Below, piece by piece: positions 1 through 6,783 of a stretch of 17,893 bases of DNA. The position numbers and the translations under genes are program-made. How positions within the stretch are numbered: the stretch's first letter is position 1; each line of letters starts with the position of its first letter. The stretch comes from JAYPHU01 sp038127535 (GTDB lineage: Bacteria > Pseudomonadota > Alphaproteobacteria > Rhodospirillales > UBA2165). The notes under the pieces are model-generated. The model searched no databases. It was not told where the DNA came from and was given only the letters and a program-made list of their open reading frames with translations. Where the stretch lies: assembly GCA_038127535.1 (NCBI GenBank), contig JAYPHU010000047.1, forward strand, positions 1-17,893, given 5' to 3'.

Positions 1-91
1 CTCCCTTGATGGGAGGGGTGGTGCGTCAGCGCGGGGGAGGGTGCACAATTTCACACCCCCTCCCGTACCCTCCCCCATCAAGGGGGAGGGG
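1..91. repeat. GC-rich dispersed palindromic repeat
   Basis: This stretch is built of C/G-rich inverted repeats. A short hairpin CTCCC-ttgat-GGGAG lies at 1-15, and a stronger perfect one, CCCTCCCCC-atcaa-GGGGGAGGG, lies at 68-90. Between them a G-rich arm near 32-42 faces a C-rich arm near 53-64. Similar strings are common as intergenic dispersed elements in alphaproteobacterial genomes. It lies just past the stop of the betaine methyltransferase operon, so the 68-90 hairpin could also protect or end that transcript. On the minus strand no clear U-tract follows it. The left boundary is cut by the window edge. Confidence 0.6.
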
Positions 92-122
92 ATTTAGTCC
101 CTTCAGGGGGAGTGTGCTACGT

Positions 123-962
123 CTACCCAACCTTTCGAAAGTGGATGATCCCCCAGGCGAGGTAGCCGTTGTCGGCCCCGTCGACCCAGTAGCCCAGGCC
201 CATCAGCATATTGTCCACATAGTCCCGGCCTGACCAGGACACCGCCTCGTCATAACGGACGCGGAGTTCCTCGGCGACCCGTGCATAGTGGGTGCGGAGT
301 TGGTGGACCAGCGGCTGAACGGAAACCTCATCAAATCCCCGTTGGCCGAGCTCCGCGCGATAAAAGGCGAAGGATCCCAAAGTCTCCAAATGGATGCGGT
401 CCAGGATCGGTTGCAGCACCCCGTCGGGGCAATCGTCCGCCTGCATGGGATCGGTGAAGATCACCTGACCGCCGGGTTTCAGGATGCGATTAATCTCGTC
501 CATGACCTTCGGCCGGTCGCCGGAATGCAGGATCGCGTCCTGGGACCAGACGACGTCATAGCTGCTATTTTCGGCCGGCACGTCTTCGAAGCTACCGTGA
601 ATCACGTCGATTTTGTCGGTGAGGTTCGCGGCCGCATTCTTCGCCCGGTTCAAATCGTTTTGGGTCTCGCTGAGGTTCAGACACGCCACACGACAGCCAT
701 ACGCGGTGGCCAAGTGCCGGGCGGAACCGCCATAGCCCGCGCCGAGGTCGATCACCCGCGTGTCCGCCCCCAATCCGTCAATCTGTTCGGCCATGGTGGT
801 CACTGTGCGGTGGCTCGCCGGTGCGATCGACTCGCTGTCATTGGCGTAGAGGCCGATATGGATATCCTCGCCGCCCCAGACGTTCTTGTAGAACTCGTCG
901 GCCGAGGTTGAATCGTAATACTCTTCCGCCTTGGCTACGGTTTCAGAGCGGGCGCTAGACAT
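123..962 (-). CDS. Sarcosine/dimethylglycine N-methyltransferase (SDMT)
   Basis: This SAM-dependent class I methyltransferase should methylate sarcosine to dimethylglycine and then to glycine betaine, the last two steps of betaine synthesis from glycine. The N-terminal signature AEEYYDS, the WGGEDIHIGLY segment and the SAM motif I VIDLGAGYGGSARHLA are typical of this family, followed by SQDAILHS and LKPGGQVIFTDPM. The start at 962 gives 279 residues, the usual SDMT length, and has AAGGAG seven bases upstream. An in-frame ATG at 986 is less well supported. The start overlaps the end of the upstream methyltransferase by 8 bases, so the two are probably translationally coupled. The gene ends in TAG. 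The cytoplasmic product is expected to respond to salt through its operon promoter. I am sure of the family and fairly sure of the substrate because of its partner. Confidence 0.9.
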   Translation of the reverse strand: MSSARSETVAKAEEYYDSTSADEFYKNVWGGEDIHIGLYANDSESIAPASHRTVTTMAEQIDGLGADTRVIDLGAGYGGSARHLATAYGCRVACLNLSETQNDLNRAKNAAANLTDKIDVIHGSFEDVPAENSSYDVVWSQDAILHSGDRPKVMDEINRILKPGGQVIFTDPMQADDCPDGVLQPILDRIHLETLGSFAFYRAELGQRGFDEVSVQPLVHQLRTHYARVAEELRVRYDEAVSWSGRDYVDNMLMGLGYWVDGADNGYLAWGIIHFRKVG

Positions 963-1764
963 CGGCGTGCTCCTTCTCGGCGACATGAACGAAGAAGTCG
1001 GGCTCGTTCTCCTCGAACGTCTCCTTAAAGTCGCCGTAGGTCTGAATGCGCTGGAAACCGATCTCCCCCATCAGACGACGGGTATAGGCCTTGCGCAGCG
1101 GGAACATGTTGAGGTGAAATTCGGAGCCGTCCGGGAAAGAATATCGGAACCGGGCGAGGCCCTCGTCCATATGCTCCGGTTCGGCGGTTACCTGATCGCC
1201 GCAGTAATAGTATTTGTGCTTCGACGAGAATCCGTCGTCCAGGATGCTGTCGTAATTGCGCTGATCCAGGATCAGAATGCCGTCCCATTTCAGCGCCGCG
1301 TAAAATTCGGCCAGGGCACGGCGGCGGTCCCGCTCGTCGTGCAAATGGGTGAAGGAATTGCCGAGGCAGATAATGGCGTCGAACTTGCCGTGGATATCCT
1401 TGTTGAGCCAGCGCCAGTCGGCGTGGGTGGTACGCAGGACCAGACCCTGCTTGCGGGCGTTCACGAAGGCTTTGGTCAGCATCTCCGCGTTCCCATCCGA
1501 GGAGGTGACATCGAATCCGGACTTAAGGAGTTGCACCGAGTGGAAGCCGGTGCCGGTCGCCACATCCAGCACCTTTATCTTATCCCTGGCTTTCAGCATG
1601 TCGATGAAGAACCGGCCTTCGCTTTCGGCGCGCGCTTCCCAGTCGATCAACTCGTCCCACTTCTCCACGAAGGACTGGACATATTCCTTTTGATAATGGT
1701 CGGTTTCCCGGGTTTTCAGCGGGTCGGCGCCGAAATCCTGTTTCCTGGTGGCTACGTCTTCCAT
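955..1764 (-). CDS. Glycine/sarcosine N-methyltransferase (GSMT)
   Basis: This SAM-dependent methyltransferase is expected to convert glycine to sarcosine and dimethylglycine, the first steps of betaine synthesis. Visible features are the N-terminal TRETDHYQKEYVQSFVEKWD segment, SAM motif I VLDVATGTGFHSVQLL, the acidic loop SSDGNAEML, and the C-terminal substrate-domain stretch HKYYYCGDQV. Starting at 1764 gives 269 residues, matching known bacterial GSMTs of about 268. GGAG lies six bases upstream; the ATG directly before it (1767) is possible, and the much longer frame from 1845 has no support. It is the first gene of a two-gene operon with SDMT and overlaps it by 8 bases. A candidate promoter lies at 1848-1875. 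The stop is TAG. The specific GSMT call rests on pairing with SDMT as well as on sequence. Confidence 0.9.
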   Translation of the reverse strand: MEDVATRKQDFGADPLKTRETDHYQKEYVQSFVEKWDELIDWEARAESEGRFFIDMLKARDKIKVLDVATGTGFHSVQLLKSGFDVTSSDGNAEMLTKAFVNARKQGLVLRTTHADWRWLNKDIHGKFDAIICLGNSFTHLHDERDRRRALAEFYAALKWDGILILDQRNYDSILDDGFSSKHKYYYCGDQVTAEPEHMDEGLARFRYSFPDGSEFHLNMFPLRKAYTRRLMGEIGFQRIQTYGDFKETFEENEPDFFVHVAEKEHADV

Positions 1765-1847
1765 CATACTCTCCCAAGCACTTCCATTTGGCCAGTCTAT
1801 ACGCGCCGACCGCCAGCGGACGCACAGCATCCGCCGGGAGTTCACAG

Positions 1848-1875
1848 CTCATAACGGGCGAGGCCGCCCGGTCAA
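1848..1875 (-). promoter_or_regulatory. Candidate sigma-70 promoter of the GSMT-SDMT operon
   Basis: On the minus strand, TTGACC (1875-1870) and TATGAG (1853-1848) are separated by 16 bases, which fits a sigma-70 type promoter. Transcription would start near 1841 and leave a leader of roughly 75 bases before GSMT. The -35 is part of GGTCAAAG as read on the plus strand, and a second copy of that octamer begins at 1920. This rests on consensus matching only. Confidence 0.45.
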
Positions 1876-2210
1876 AGCCGTAGGTGATTTGATTGTGTTT
1901 GGCGGACAAATGGACCCAGGGTCAAAGGCCGGTACTACACGGCAACTAGTCCAAAGACGCGTTTTCGTTCTTATTATTTCCCACCCCGGACCGAAAAACG
2001 GCCCCGGATAGCGAGGGCATAACCCCGACGCGCCTACCGCAGGGACGGCCTATTTTTTTGCGCTCGATCAGCATGCACCGATCCACCGCCCCGGGGAGCA
2101 AAAAGACCATAGCAAGTTTGAGGACATAGGTAAAGCCTAGCGGACTAAGGTATACGGATCACACGAGTTTGCCGCTTGTCGGGTTTCCGTTCCGCGAAAT
2201 ATCGAAAATT

Positions 2211-2238
2211 TTGATTCGACCCCCACTTGTGGCATGAT
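2211..2238 (+). promoter_or_regulatory. Weak candidate promoter of the Rieske oxygenase
   Basis: TTGATT (2211-2216) and CATGAT (2233-2238) are spaced 16 bases apart. Each matches the sigma-70 consensus at four of six positions. It lies 34 bases upstream of the oxygenase start, which is a sensible distance. The match is modest and the call is tentative. Confidence 0.3.
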
Positions 2239-2272
2239 ACTCTGGCGCCGGTAGTCGGAAGGGAGAGACGGC

Positions 2273-3328
2273 ATGTCCAATTTCGCCATGGAACCGCTGG
2301 TCAGAAACGCCTGGTATATCGCCGGCTGGCCGCACGAGATTGACGAGGGCATCCTGGCCCGGCGTATCATGAACGAAAACGTGGTCCTGTTCCGCACGGA
2401 GAACGGCGTGGCCGGCGCGTTGGAAGACCGCTGCTGCCATCGAGGCGTCAAACTATCACTGGGCTATGTCTGCGCCGATGGCATCACGTGCGGTTATCAT
2501 GGCTTGGCATTCGGCACGGACGGGTCCTGCATCGACAATCCGGGCGAAGCCCCGAATCCGTCATTTAAGGTGAAACACTATCCGCTGGTTGAGAAAAACA
2601 AGTTCCTGTGGATTTGGATGGGCGATCCGGCCCTGGCTGACGAAAGTCTGATCATCGACTACCCTTACCACGACGATCCGAACTACGGCTTCCAGTACGA
2701 CCACTATCCGATCAACGCCAATTATATGTTTCTGATCGATAATCTGATGGACCTGACCCATCTGGGCTATGTCCATGGCAGCACCATTGGCGGCGATACA
2801 GAAAATCACAATGTGGCCGAGCTGGAGACTTTCCAAACCGAAAACGGCGCGCGCTTTGTCCGCTGGATGAGCGATGTCACCCCGCCGCCGACTTTCGTTT
2901 CGGCCGGCGGATTTGAAGGTAATATCGACCGGCTGGCGGAATTTGAATACAAGGCTCCGGCTTCCGTGCTGCAGGTGGCGACCGTCGACGATGCCGGAAA
3001 AGGGAACAAAGACGATCCCAGCCGCGAAGGGCAGTTAAGCTTCCGCCTGTTCCACCACGCCACCCCGGTCTCCGACGGCGAATTTATCTACTTCTTCTCC
3101 GCCGGTGTGCATGGCGCTAGTGCGGACTCCGAGGCCAGCAAAAAGTTCTTCGAAGACATCTTGGAAGCCTTCCTCGAAGACAAGCTGTTCATCGAGGCCC
3201 AACAGGATGCCGTGGCTGAACAGCCCAACCGGCAATTACTGCTCCGTCAGCACGACAAGGCGGTCGCCTATGCCCGTCAGGCCGTGAAACGCCTGCAGGT
3301 TCAGGAGACGTCGATGGCGGCGGAGTAG
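2273..3328 (+). CDS. Rieske [2Fe-2S] oxygenase, VanA-type alpha subunit
   Basis: This is a Rieske non-heme iron oxygenase of the vanillate O-demethylase / toluenesulfonate monooxygenase oxygenase type. The [2Fe-2S] ligands are C54-x-H56 (DRCCHRG) and C73-x-x-H76 (CGYHG). The mononuclear iron site is the N157-x-x-D160-x-x-H163-x4-H168 pattern in NLMDLTHLGYVHG. The 351 residues are the normal length for this group. AGGGAGAG precedes the start at a good distance. Such enzymes demethylate or hydroxylate aromatic or methylated substrates and need a separate ferredoxin-type reductase, which is not in the window. The neighbours do not reveal the substrate; divergence from the betaine genes raises, but does not establish, a methylated-amine or osmolyte substrate. 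The stop is TAG. The family is certain and the substrate unknown. Confidence 0.88.
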   Translation: MSNFAMEPLVRNAWYIAGWPHEIDEGILARRIMNENVVLFRTENGVAGALEDRCCHRGVKLSLGYVCADGITCGYHGLAFGTDGSCIDNPGEAPNPSFKVKHYPLVEKNKFLWIWMGDPALADESLIIDYPYHDDPNYGFQYDHYPINANYMFLIDNLMDLTHLGYVHGSTIGGDTENHNVAELETFQTENGARFVRWMSDVTPPPTFVSAGGFEGNIDRLAEFEYKAPASVLQVATVDDAGKGNKDDPSREGQLSFRLFHHATPVSDGEFIYFFSAGVHGASADSEASKKFFEDILEAFLEDKLFIEAQQDAVAEQPNRQLLLRQHDKAVAYARQAVKRLQVQETSMAAE

Positions 3329-3444
3329 CTGGACTAGGAGAGTCCCTAAAATCGCATTCGGAGAGAATAATCCGTCGATTTTTGCGTTTTCCAGGTAAAA
3401 ATGCCTTAATATCAATAAGGTAGCTGAGTTCAATTATTCGGCGC

Positions 3445-3684
3445 ATGCAGGAGCACGATCGCAAACGCGACCTCGATCAGTTGGAAGACGACGCGGTTGC
3501 CCGTCAGAAGCGGATCGAAGCGAGGAAACGGCAAAAGGCCAAATAGGCAGCGGCGGCCAAAGCCAAACGGCGTAAACGGATGGTGGCAATGTCCGGCATT
3601 TGGGCTGTAGTGATCATTGCCGGCTTAATCAGCGCGGCTTGGTTCTCCGACGGTTTTTCGAAGATGCTCGACGGCTTATTCTAA
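3445..3684 (+). pseudogene. Small charged one-TM protein with an in-frame TAG
   Basis: The frame from ATG 3445 encodes 33 highly charged residues (MQEHDRKRDLDQLEDDAVAR, then a Lys/Arg/Gln-rich stretch). It meets TAG at 3544-3546, then continues open for 45 more codons to TAA at 3682. The part after the TAG begins Ala/Lys/Arg-rich and then holds a clear hydrophobic segment, SGIWAVVIIAGLISAAWF. Read through, the product would be a 79-codon protein with a basic, helix-prone N-terminal part and one membrane span near the C-terminus. A CAG to TAG change would explain the stop. Alternatively only the 3' part, from ATG 3580 or 3589, is expressed as a tiny membrane peptide. No strong Shine-Dalgarno precedes 3445. 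I do not recognise the family. Nonsense mutation, assembly error and a separate short gene all remain possible. Confidence 0.45.
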
Positions 3685-3730
3685 GTTTCGTTAATTTCTC
3701 CGGGTACTACGGCATTTTTCCCTAAAACCG

Positions 3731-3759
3731 TTGACAGGTTGGGGCCGTCCTCCTATTTT
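3731..3759 (+). promoter_or_regulatory. Promoter of rpmJ
   Basis: A perfect -35 TTGACA (3731-3736) is followed after 17 bases by TATTTT (3754-3759). Transcription would begin near 3766 and give a leader of about 42 bases. That leader carries a perfect 6-bp hairpin CGCCGC-cgttt-GCGGCG (3768-3784) just before the ribosome binding site. The hairpin may tune expression, but no mechanism is shown. Confidence 0.65.
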
Positions 3760-3807
3760 CCCGCCTCCGCCGCCGTTTGCGGCGATTTGTTTGTGAGGAA
3801 CGGAACC

Positions 3808-3933
3808 ATGAAAGTCCGCAATTCTCTGAAATCCGCCAAGCTGCGCGAAAAGGGCTGCCGTGTCGTGCGCCGTCGCGGCCGTTTGTATGTGATCAACAAG
3901 AAGAACCCCCGGTTCAAAGCCCGCCAAGGCTAA
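3808..3933 (+). CDS. rpmJ: 50S ribosomal protein L36
   Basis: This 41-residue protein begins MKVRNSLKSAKLREKGCRVV and ends NKKNPRFKARQG, the hallmark of the longer L36 form found in Alphaproteobacteria. L36 binds 23S rRNA in the large ribosomal subunit. Only one cysteine is present, so the CxxC...C...H zinc site of the other L36 class is absent, as expected for this form. GAGGAA precedes the ATG. It is a single-gene unit with its own promoter at 3731-3759 and a strong intrinsic terminator at 3976-4009. The stop is TAA. Confidence 0.95.
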   Translation: MKVRNSLKSAKLREKGCRVVRRRGRLYVINKKNPRFKARQG

Positions 3934-3975
3934 ACCAGGGTAGAGAATTTCATTCCGGGCATTGGCCCGAGGTTG

Positions 3976-4009
3976 AACCGCGCCGCAAACCGGCGCGGTT
4001 TTGCTTTTT
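3976..4009 (+). terminator. Rho-independent terminator after rpmJ
   Basis: A perfect 10-bp stem, AACCGCGCCG (3976-3985) and CGGCGCGGTT (3991-4000), encloses a 5-base loop and is followed by the T-rich tract TTGCTTTTT (4001-4009). It lies 42 bases past the rpmJ stop. It is the clearest intrinsic terminator in the window and separates rpmJ from glcDEF. Confidence 0.9.
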
Positions 4010-4039
4010 ATGGTTCCATGCTTCCAGTACTCTCTAAAC

Positions 4040-4050
4040 AGGAGGTGATC
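4040..4050 (+). promoter_or_regulatory. Near-perfect Shine-Dalgarno of glcD
   Basis: AGGAGGTGATC is an 11-base exact match to the complement of the bacterial 16S rRNA 3' end. GGAGG ends eight bases before ATG 4054. It fixes the glcD start and rules out the longer frame from 3973, which begins inside the rpmJ terminator. Confidence 0.85.
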
Positions 4051-4053
4051 GCC

Positions 4054-5541
4054 ATGAAGATGCCGGAACTTGACACGGACGTCCTCGCGCGGCGCGCCCA
4101 AATCGTCGCGGCGTTTAAATCGGTGGTGGCCGGGGGCGGGGTCATCGACGATGCCGCGGGCCTAAGGGCCTATGAATGCGACGGCCTGTCCGCCTATCGC
4201 CAGCGGCCCATGGTGGTCGTGCTGCCGGAAAACACGGAAGAGGTTTCCGAGGTCCTGCGGTATTGCCATGACAATGGCGTCAAGGTCGTGGCCCGGGGCT
4301 CCGGCACGTCGCTGTCCGGCGGTTCGCTCCCGCTCGGCGACTCGGTCGTTCTGGGCCTGGGCAAGTTCAACCGCATTCTGGACATTGATTACGCCAATCG
4401 TTGTGTAGTCACCCAGCCTGGTGTCGCCAATCTGGCCATTTCCCACGCTGTGGCCGACGAAAGTTTTTACTACGCCCCCGATCCGTCCAGCCAGATCGTT
4501 TGTTCCATCGGCGGCAACATCGCCGAAAACTCCGGCGGGGTGCACTGCCTGAAATATGGGCTTACCACCAACAATGTCCTGGGCGTGGAGATGGTGTTGA
4601 TCAACGGCGACGTCGTGCGCTTTGGCGGCAAGCACCTGGATGCGCCGGGCTATGACATGCTGGGATTGATCACCGGCTCCGAAGGATTGCTGGGCGTGAT
4701 CACCGAGGTGACCGTCAGAATTCTCCGTAAACCGCCGACGGCCCGCGCCCTGTTGCTGGGCTTCGATAAAGCCGAGGCGGCAGGCGATTGCGTGGCTGCG
4801 ATCATCGGCGCCGGCATTGTTCCCGGTGGCATGGAGATGATGGACCGGCCGGCGATTAAGGCGACCGAGGAATTCGTCCAGGCCGGCTACCCGCTGGATG
4901 TGGAGGCGCTGCTGATCGTCGAGCTGGACGGACCGGAAGTCGAGGTCGATTACTTGATCGGCCGGGTCGAGGAAATCGCCAAGAACTCAGGCGCCGGCTA
5001 TCTGCGGATCAGCGAGAACGAAGAAGAGCGGGAAAAATTCTGGGCCGGCCGCAAGGCCGCGTTCCCGGCCGTAGGCCGCTTGGCGCCCGATTACTATTGT
5101 ATGGATGGCACTATTCCCCGCGCCAAGCTGCCGCAGGTCTTGGCGCGCATCCGGGAACTGTCCGATCACTACGGCCTGGGCGTCGCCAACGTGTTTCATG
5201 CCGGCGACGGCAATCTGCATCCGCTGATCATGTACGACGCCAATAATCCGGGCGAGCTGGAAAAAACCGAAGAGTTCGGCGGCGAAATCCTCAAATACTG
5301 TGTCGAGGTGGGCGGCGTGCTCACCGGCGAACATGGGGTCGGTGTCGAGAAGCGGGACCTGATGGGCTCCATGTTCACCGAGACCGATCTGAACCAGCAG
5401 CAACGAGTGAAATGCGCGTTCGATCCAAGCTCGCTCTTGAATCCCGGCAAAGTATTCCCAACCCTCCACCGGTGTGCCGAGCTGGGCCGGGTGCATGTGC
5501 ATCGGGGCGAAACCCGTTTCCCGGATATCCCGAGGTTCTAG
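4054..5541 (+). CDS. glcD: Glycolate oxidase, FAD-linked subunit GlcD
   Basis: This 495-residue flavoprotein is close to the length of E. coli GlcD. It has an FAD_binding_4 domain over roughly residues 55-190, with the PP-loop RGSGTSLSGG at 81-90, and a FAD-oxidase C-terminal domain containing HAGDGNLHPL and TGEHGVGVEKR. With GlcE and GlcF it oxidises glycolate to glyoxylate and passes electrons to the respiratory chain at the membrane. GlcE starts directly at the base after its TAG stop, so the genes form one operon. D-lactate dehydrogenases are relatives, but the three-gene order argues for glycolate. No GlcC-like regulator or malate synthase is in the window. Confidence 0.93.
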   Translation: MKMPELDTDVLARRAQIVAAFKSVVAGGGVIDDAAGLRAYECDGLSAYRQRPMVVVLPENTEEVSEVLRYCHDNGVKVVARGSGTSLSGGSLPLGDSVVLGLGKFNRILDIDYANRCVVTQPGVANLAISHAVADESFYYAPDPSSQIVCSIGGNIAENSGGVHCLKYGLTTNNVLGVEMVLINGDVVRFGGKHLDAPGYDMLGLITGSEGLLGVITEVTVRILRKPPTARALLLGFDKAEAAGDCVAAIIGAGIVPGGMEMMDRPAIKATEEFVQAGYPLDVEALLIVELDGPEVEVDYLIGRVEEIAKNSGAGYLRISENEEEREKFWAGRKAAFPAVGRLAPDYYCMDGTIPRAKLPQVLARIRELSDHYGLGVANVFHAGDGNLHPLIMYDANNPGELEKTEEFGGEILKYCVEVGGVLTGEHGVGVEKRDLMGSMFTETDLNQQQRVKCAFDPSSLLNPGKVFPTLHRCAELGRVHVHRGETRFPDIPRF

Positions 5542-6780
5542 ATGGCGGATGAGGTCCTGCATCCCGGCTCAGCCAGCGAGCTTGCCGATATTGTCGCGCA
5601 GGCTGCTGATGCAGGCACGGCGCTGAAGGTTGAAGGCCGGGGCACCAAGGACGGTTGGGGCCGGCCTGTCGATGCGCCTTTAACCGTGTCAACGGCCGGA
5701 TTGGCCGGCATCTCTCTGTATGAGCCGGAGGAACTGGTGCTCAGCGCGGCCGCTGGCACGCCCATTTCCGCCATCCGCCAATCTTTGGAACAGCATAATC
5801 AATTCCTGCCCTTTGAGCCGCCGGATCTGGGCCCGCTGTGGGGCGCGGTACCGGACAGCGGGACATTGGGCGGGGTGATTGCCGCCAATTTGTCCGGCTC
5901 CCGGCGGCTTCAGGCCGGCGCGGCCCGGGATCATCTGCTGGGTTTCGAGGCGGTGAACGGCCGGGGCGAGCTGTTTAAATCCGGCGGCCGGGTGGTGAAA
6001 AACGTGACCGGCTTTGATCTCTCCAAACTGATGGCCGGCTCCTTCGGCACCCTCGGGGTCATGACCAGCATCACCATCAAAGTGCTGCCCAACCCGGAGA
6101 AAACCCGGACCGTGCTTCTCTATGGTCTCAACGAGGCGGTCGGCATTGAGGCTCTGTCCCGCGCTTTGCAGAGCCCGCTGGAAGTCAACGGCGCGGCTTA
6201 TTTGCCAGCCCAGGCGGCTTCCCGGTCCACGGTCGAGTATGTCTCGGGGCCGGGCAAAAGTGTGACCGCCATCCGCCTGCAGGGCCCCGGACCGTCGGTG
6301 GAAACCCGCTGCGAAGAGATGCGGGCGTTGGTGGCCGAGATCGGCGAGGTGGAGGAGCTTCATTTTCATAACTCCAAGACTCTGTGGGAAGAGATCGGCA
6401 ATGTGGGCGGGTTGCTTGGCCGTGACGACAGTATCCTCTGGCGGCTGTCCGTTGCGCCCACCGATGGCCCGGTGGTGGCGCAGGAGATCGCCAATGCCTG
6501 CGGTGGCGAAGCCTATTTTGATTGGGGCGGCGGGTTGATCTGGCTTTCGTTGCTGGCGGACGAAGGCTGCCGGGACGGCGATGTGCGCGGCGCGGTCACG
6601 GCGAAAGGCGGGCATGCGACGCTATTGCGCGCGCCGGAAGAGATACGCCGCAAGGTCTTTGTGTTCGAACCCCAGGCGGCCGCGGTCGCCGGCATTCAGA
6701 CCAATCTCAAGAACAGCTTCGATCCCAAACTGATCCTCAATCCCGGCCGCATGTATCCGGAAGCGCGCGGGGGCGCATAG
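5542..6780 (+). CDS. glcE: Glycolate oxidase, FAD-binding subunit GlcE
   Basis: This 412-residue protein carries an FAD_binding_4 domain: the PP-loop region VEGRGTKDGWGRP lies near residues 30-42, the segment GTLGGVIAANLSGSRRL follows, and GGRVVKNVTGFDLSKLMAGS is a strong GlcE signature. It is somewhat longer than the roughly 350 residues of E. coli GlcE. It is the second flavin subunit of the GlcDEF complex. The ATG touches the glcD stop, with GAGG inside the end of glcD as ribosome binding site, which suggests coupled translation. The stop is TAG, three bases before glcF. A long antisense frame over this gene is a codon-bias shadow. Confidence 0.92.
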   Translation: MADEVLHPGSASELADIVAQAADAGTALKVEGRGTKDGWGRPVDAPLTVSTAGLAGISLYEPEELVLSAAAGTPISAIRQSLEQHNQFLPFEPPDLGPLWGAVPDSGTLGGVIAANLSGSRRLQAGAARDHLLGFEAVNGRGELFKSGGRVVKNVTGFDLSKLMAGSFGTLGVMTSITIKVLPNPEKTRTVLLYGLNEAVGIEALSRALQSPLEVNGAAYLPAQAASRSTVEYVSGPGKSVTAIRLQGPGPSVETRCEEMRALVAEIGEVEELHFHNSKTLWEEIGNVGGLLGRDDSILWRLSVAPTDGPVVAQEIANACGGEAYFDWGGGLIWLSLLADEGCRDGDVRGAVTAKGGHATLLRAPEEIRRKVFVFEPQAAAVAGIQTNLKNSFDPKLILNPGRMYPEARGGA

Positions 6781-6783
6781 GCC

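Larger units (their letters stand above)
1768..2272. other. 505-base divergent intergenic region
   Basis: This region separates the minus-strand betaine operon from the plus-strand Rieske oxygenase. I see no convincing gene: the only frame on the track (1748-2011, plus) begins antisense inside GSMT and has no family resemblance. It holds the candidate GSMT promoter (1848-1875), a repeated octamer GGTCAAAG at 1870 and 1920, a run of seven T at about 2053-2059, and a weak promoter candidate for the oxygenase at 2211-2238. The length and the divergent layout suggest shared regulation, but I recognise no known operator. Confidence 0.5.

Noticed and set aside
1..91. CRISPR array at the left edge
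   Set aside because: The repeats are C/G-rich hairpins of differing length without regular spacers.
931..1854. 307-codon open frame on the plus strand over GSMT
   Set aside because: It is antisense to a well-recognised methyltransferase, has no family resemblance, and is expected from codon bias in GC-rich DNA.
3331..3345. Terminator after the Rieske gene (GGACT-aggag-AGTCC)
   Set aside because: The stem has only five base pairs and no T-tract follows.
3973..4053. Extended glcD start at 3973
   Set aside because: It would begin inside the rpmJ terminator, while an 11-base Shine-Dalgarno match points to 4054.
5689..6615. 308-codon open frame on the minus strand over glcE
   Set aside because: It is a shadow of glcE: composition is typical of an antisense frame and no domain can be seen.
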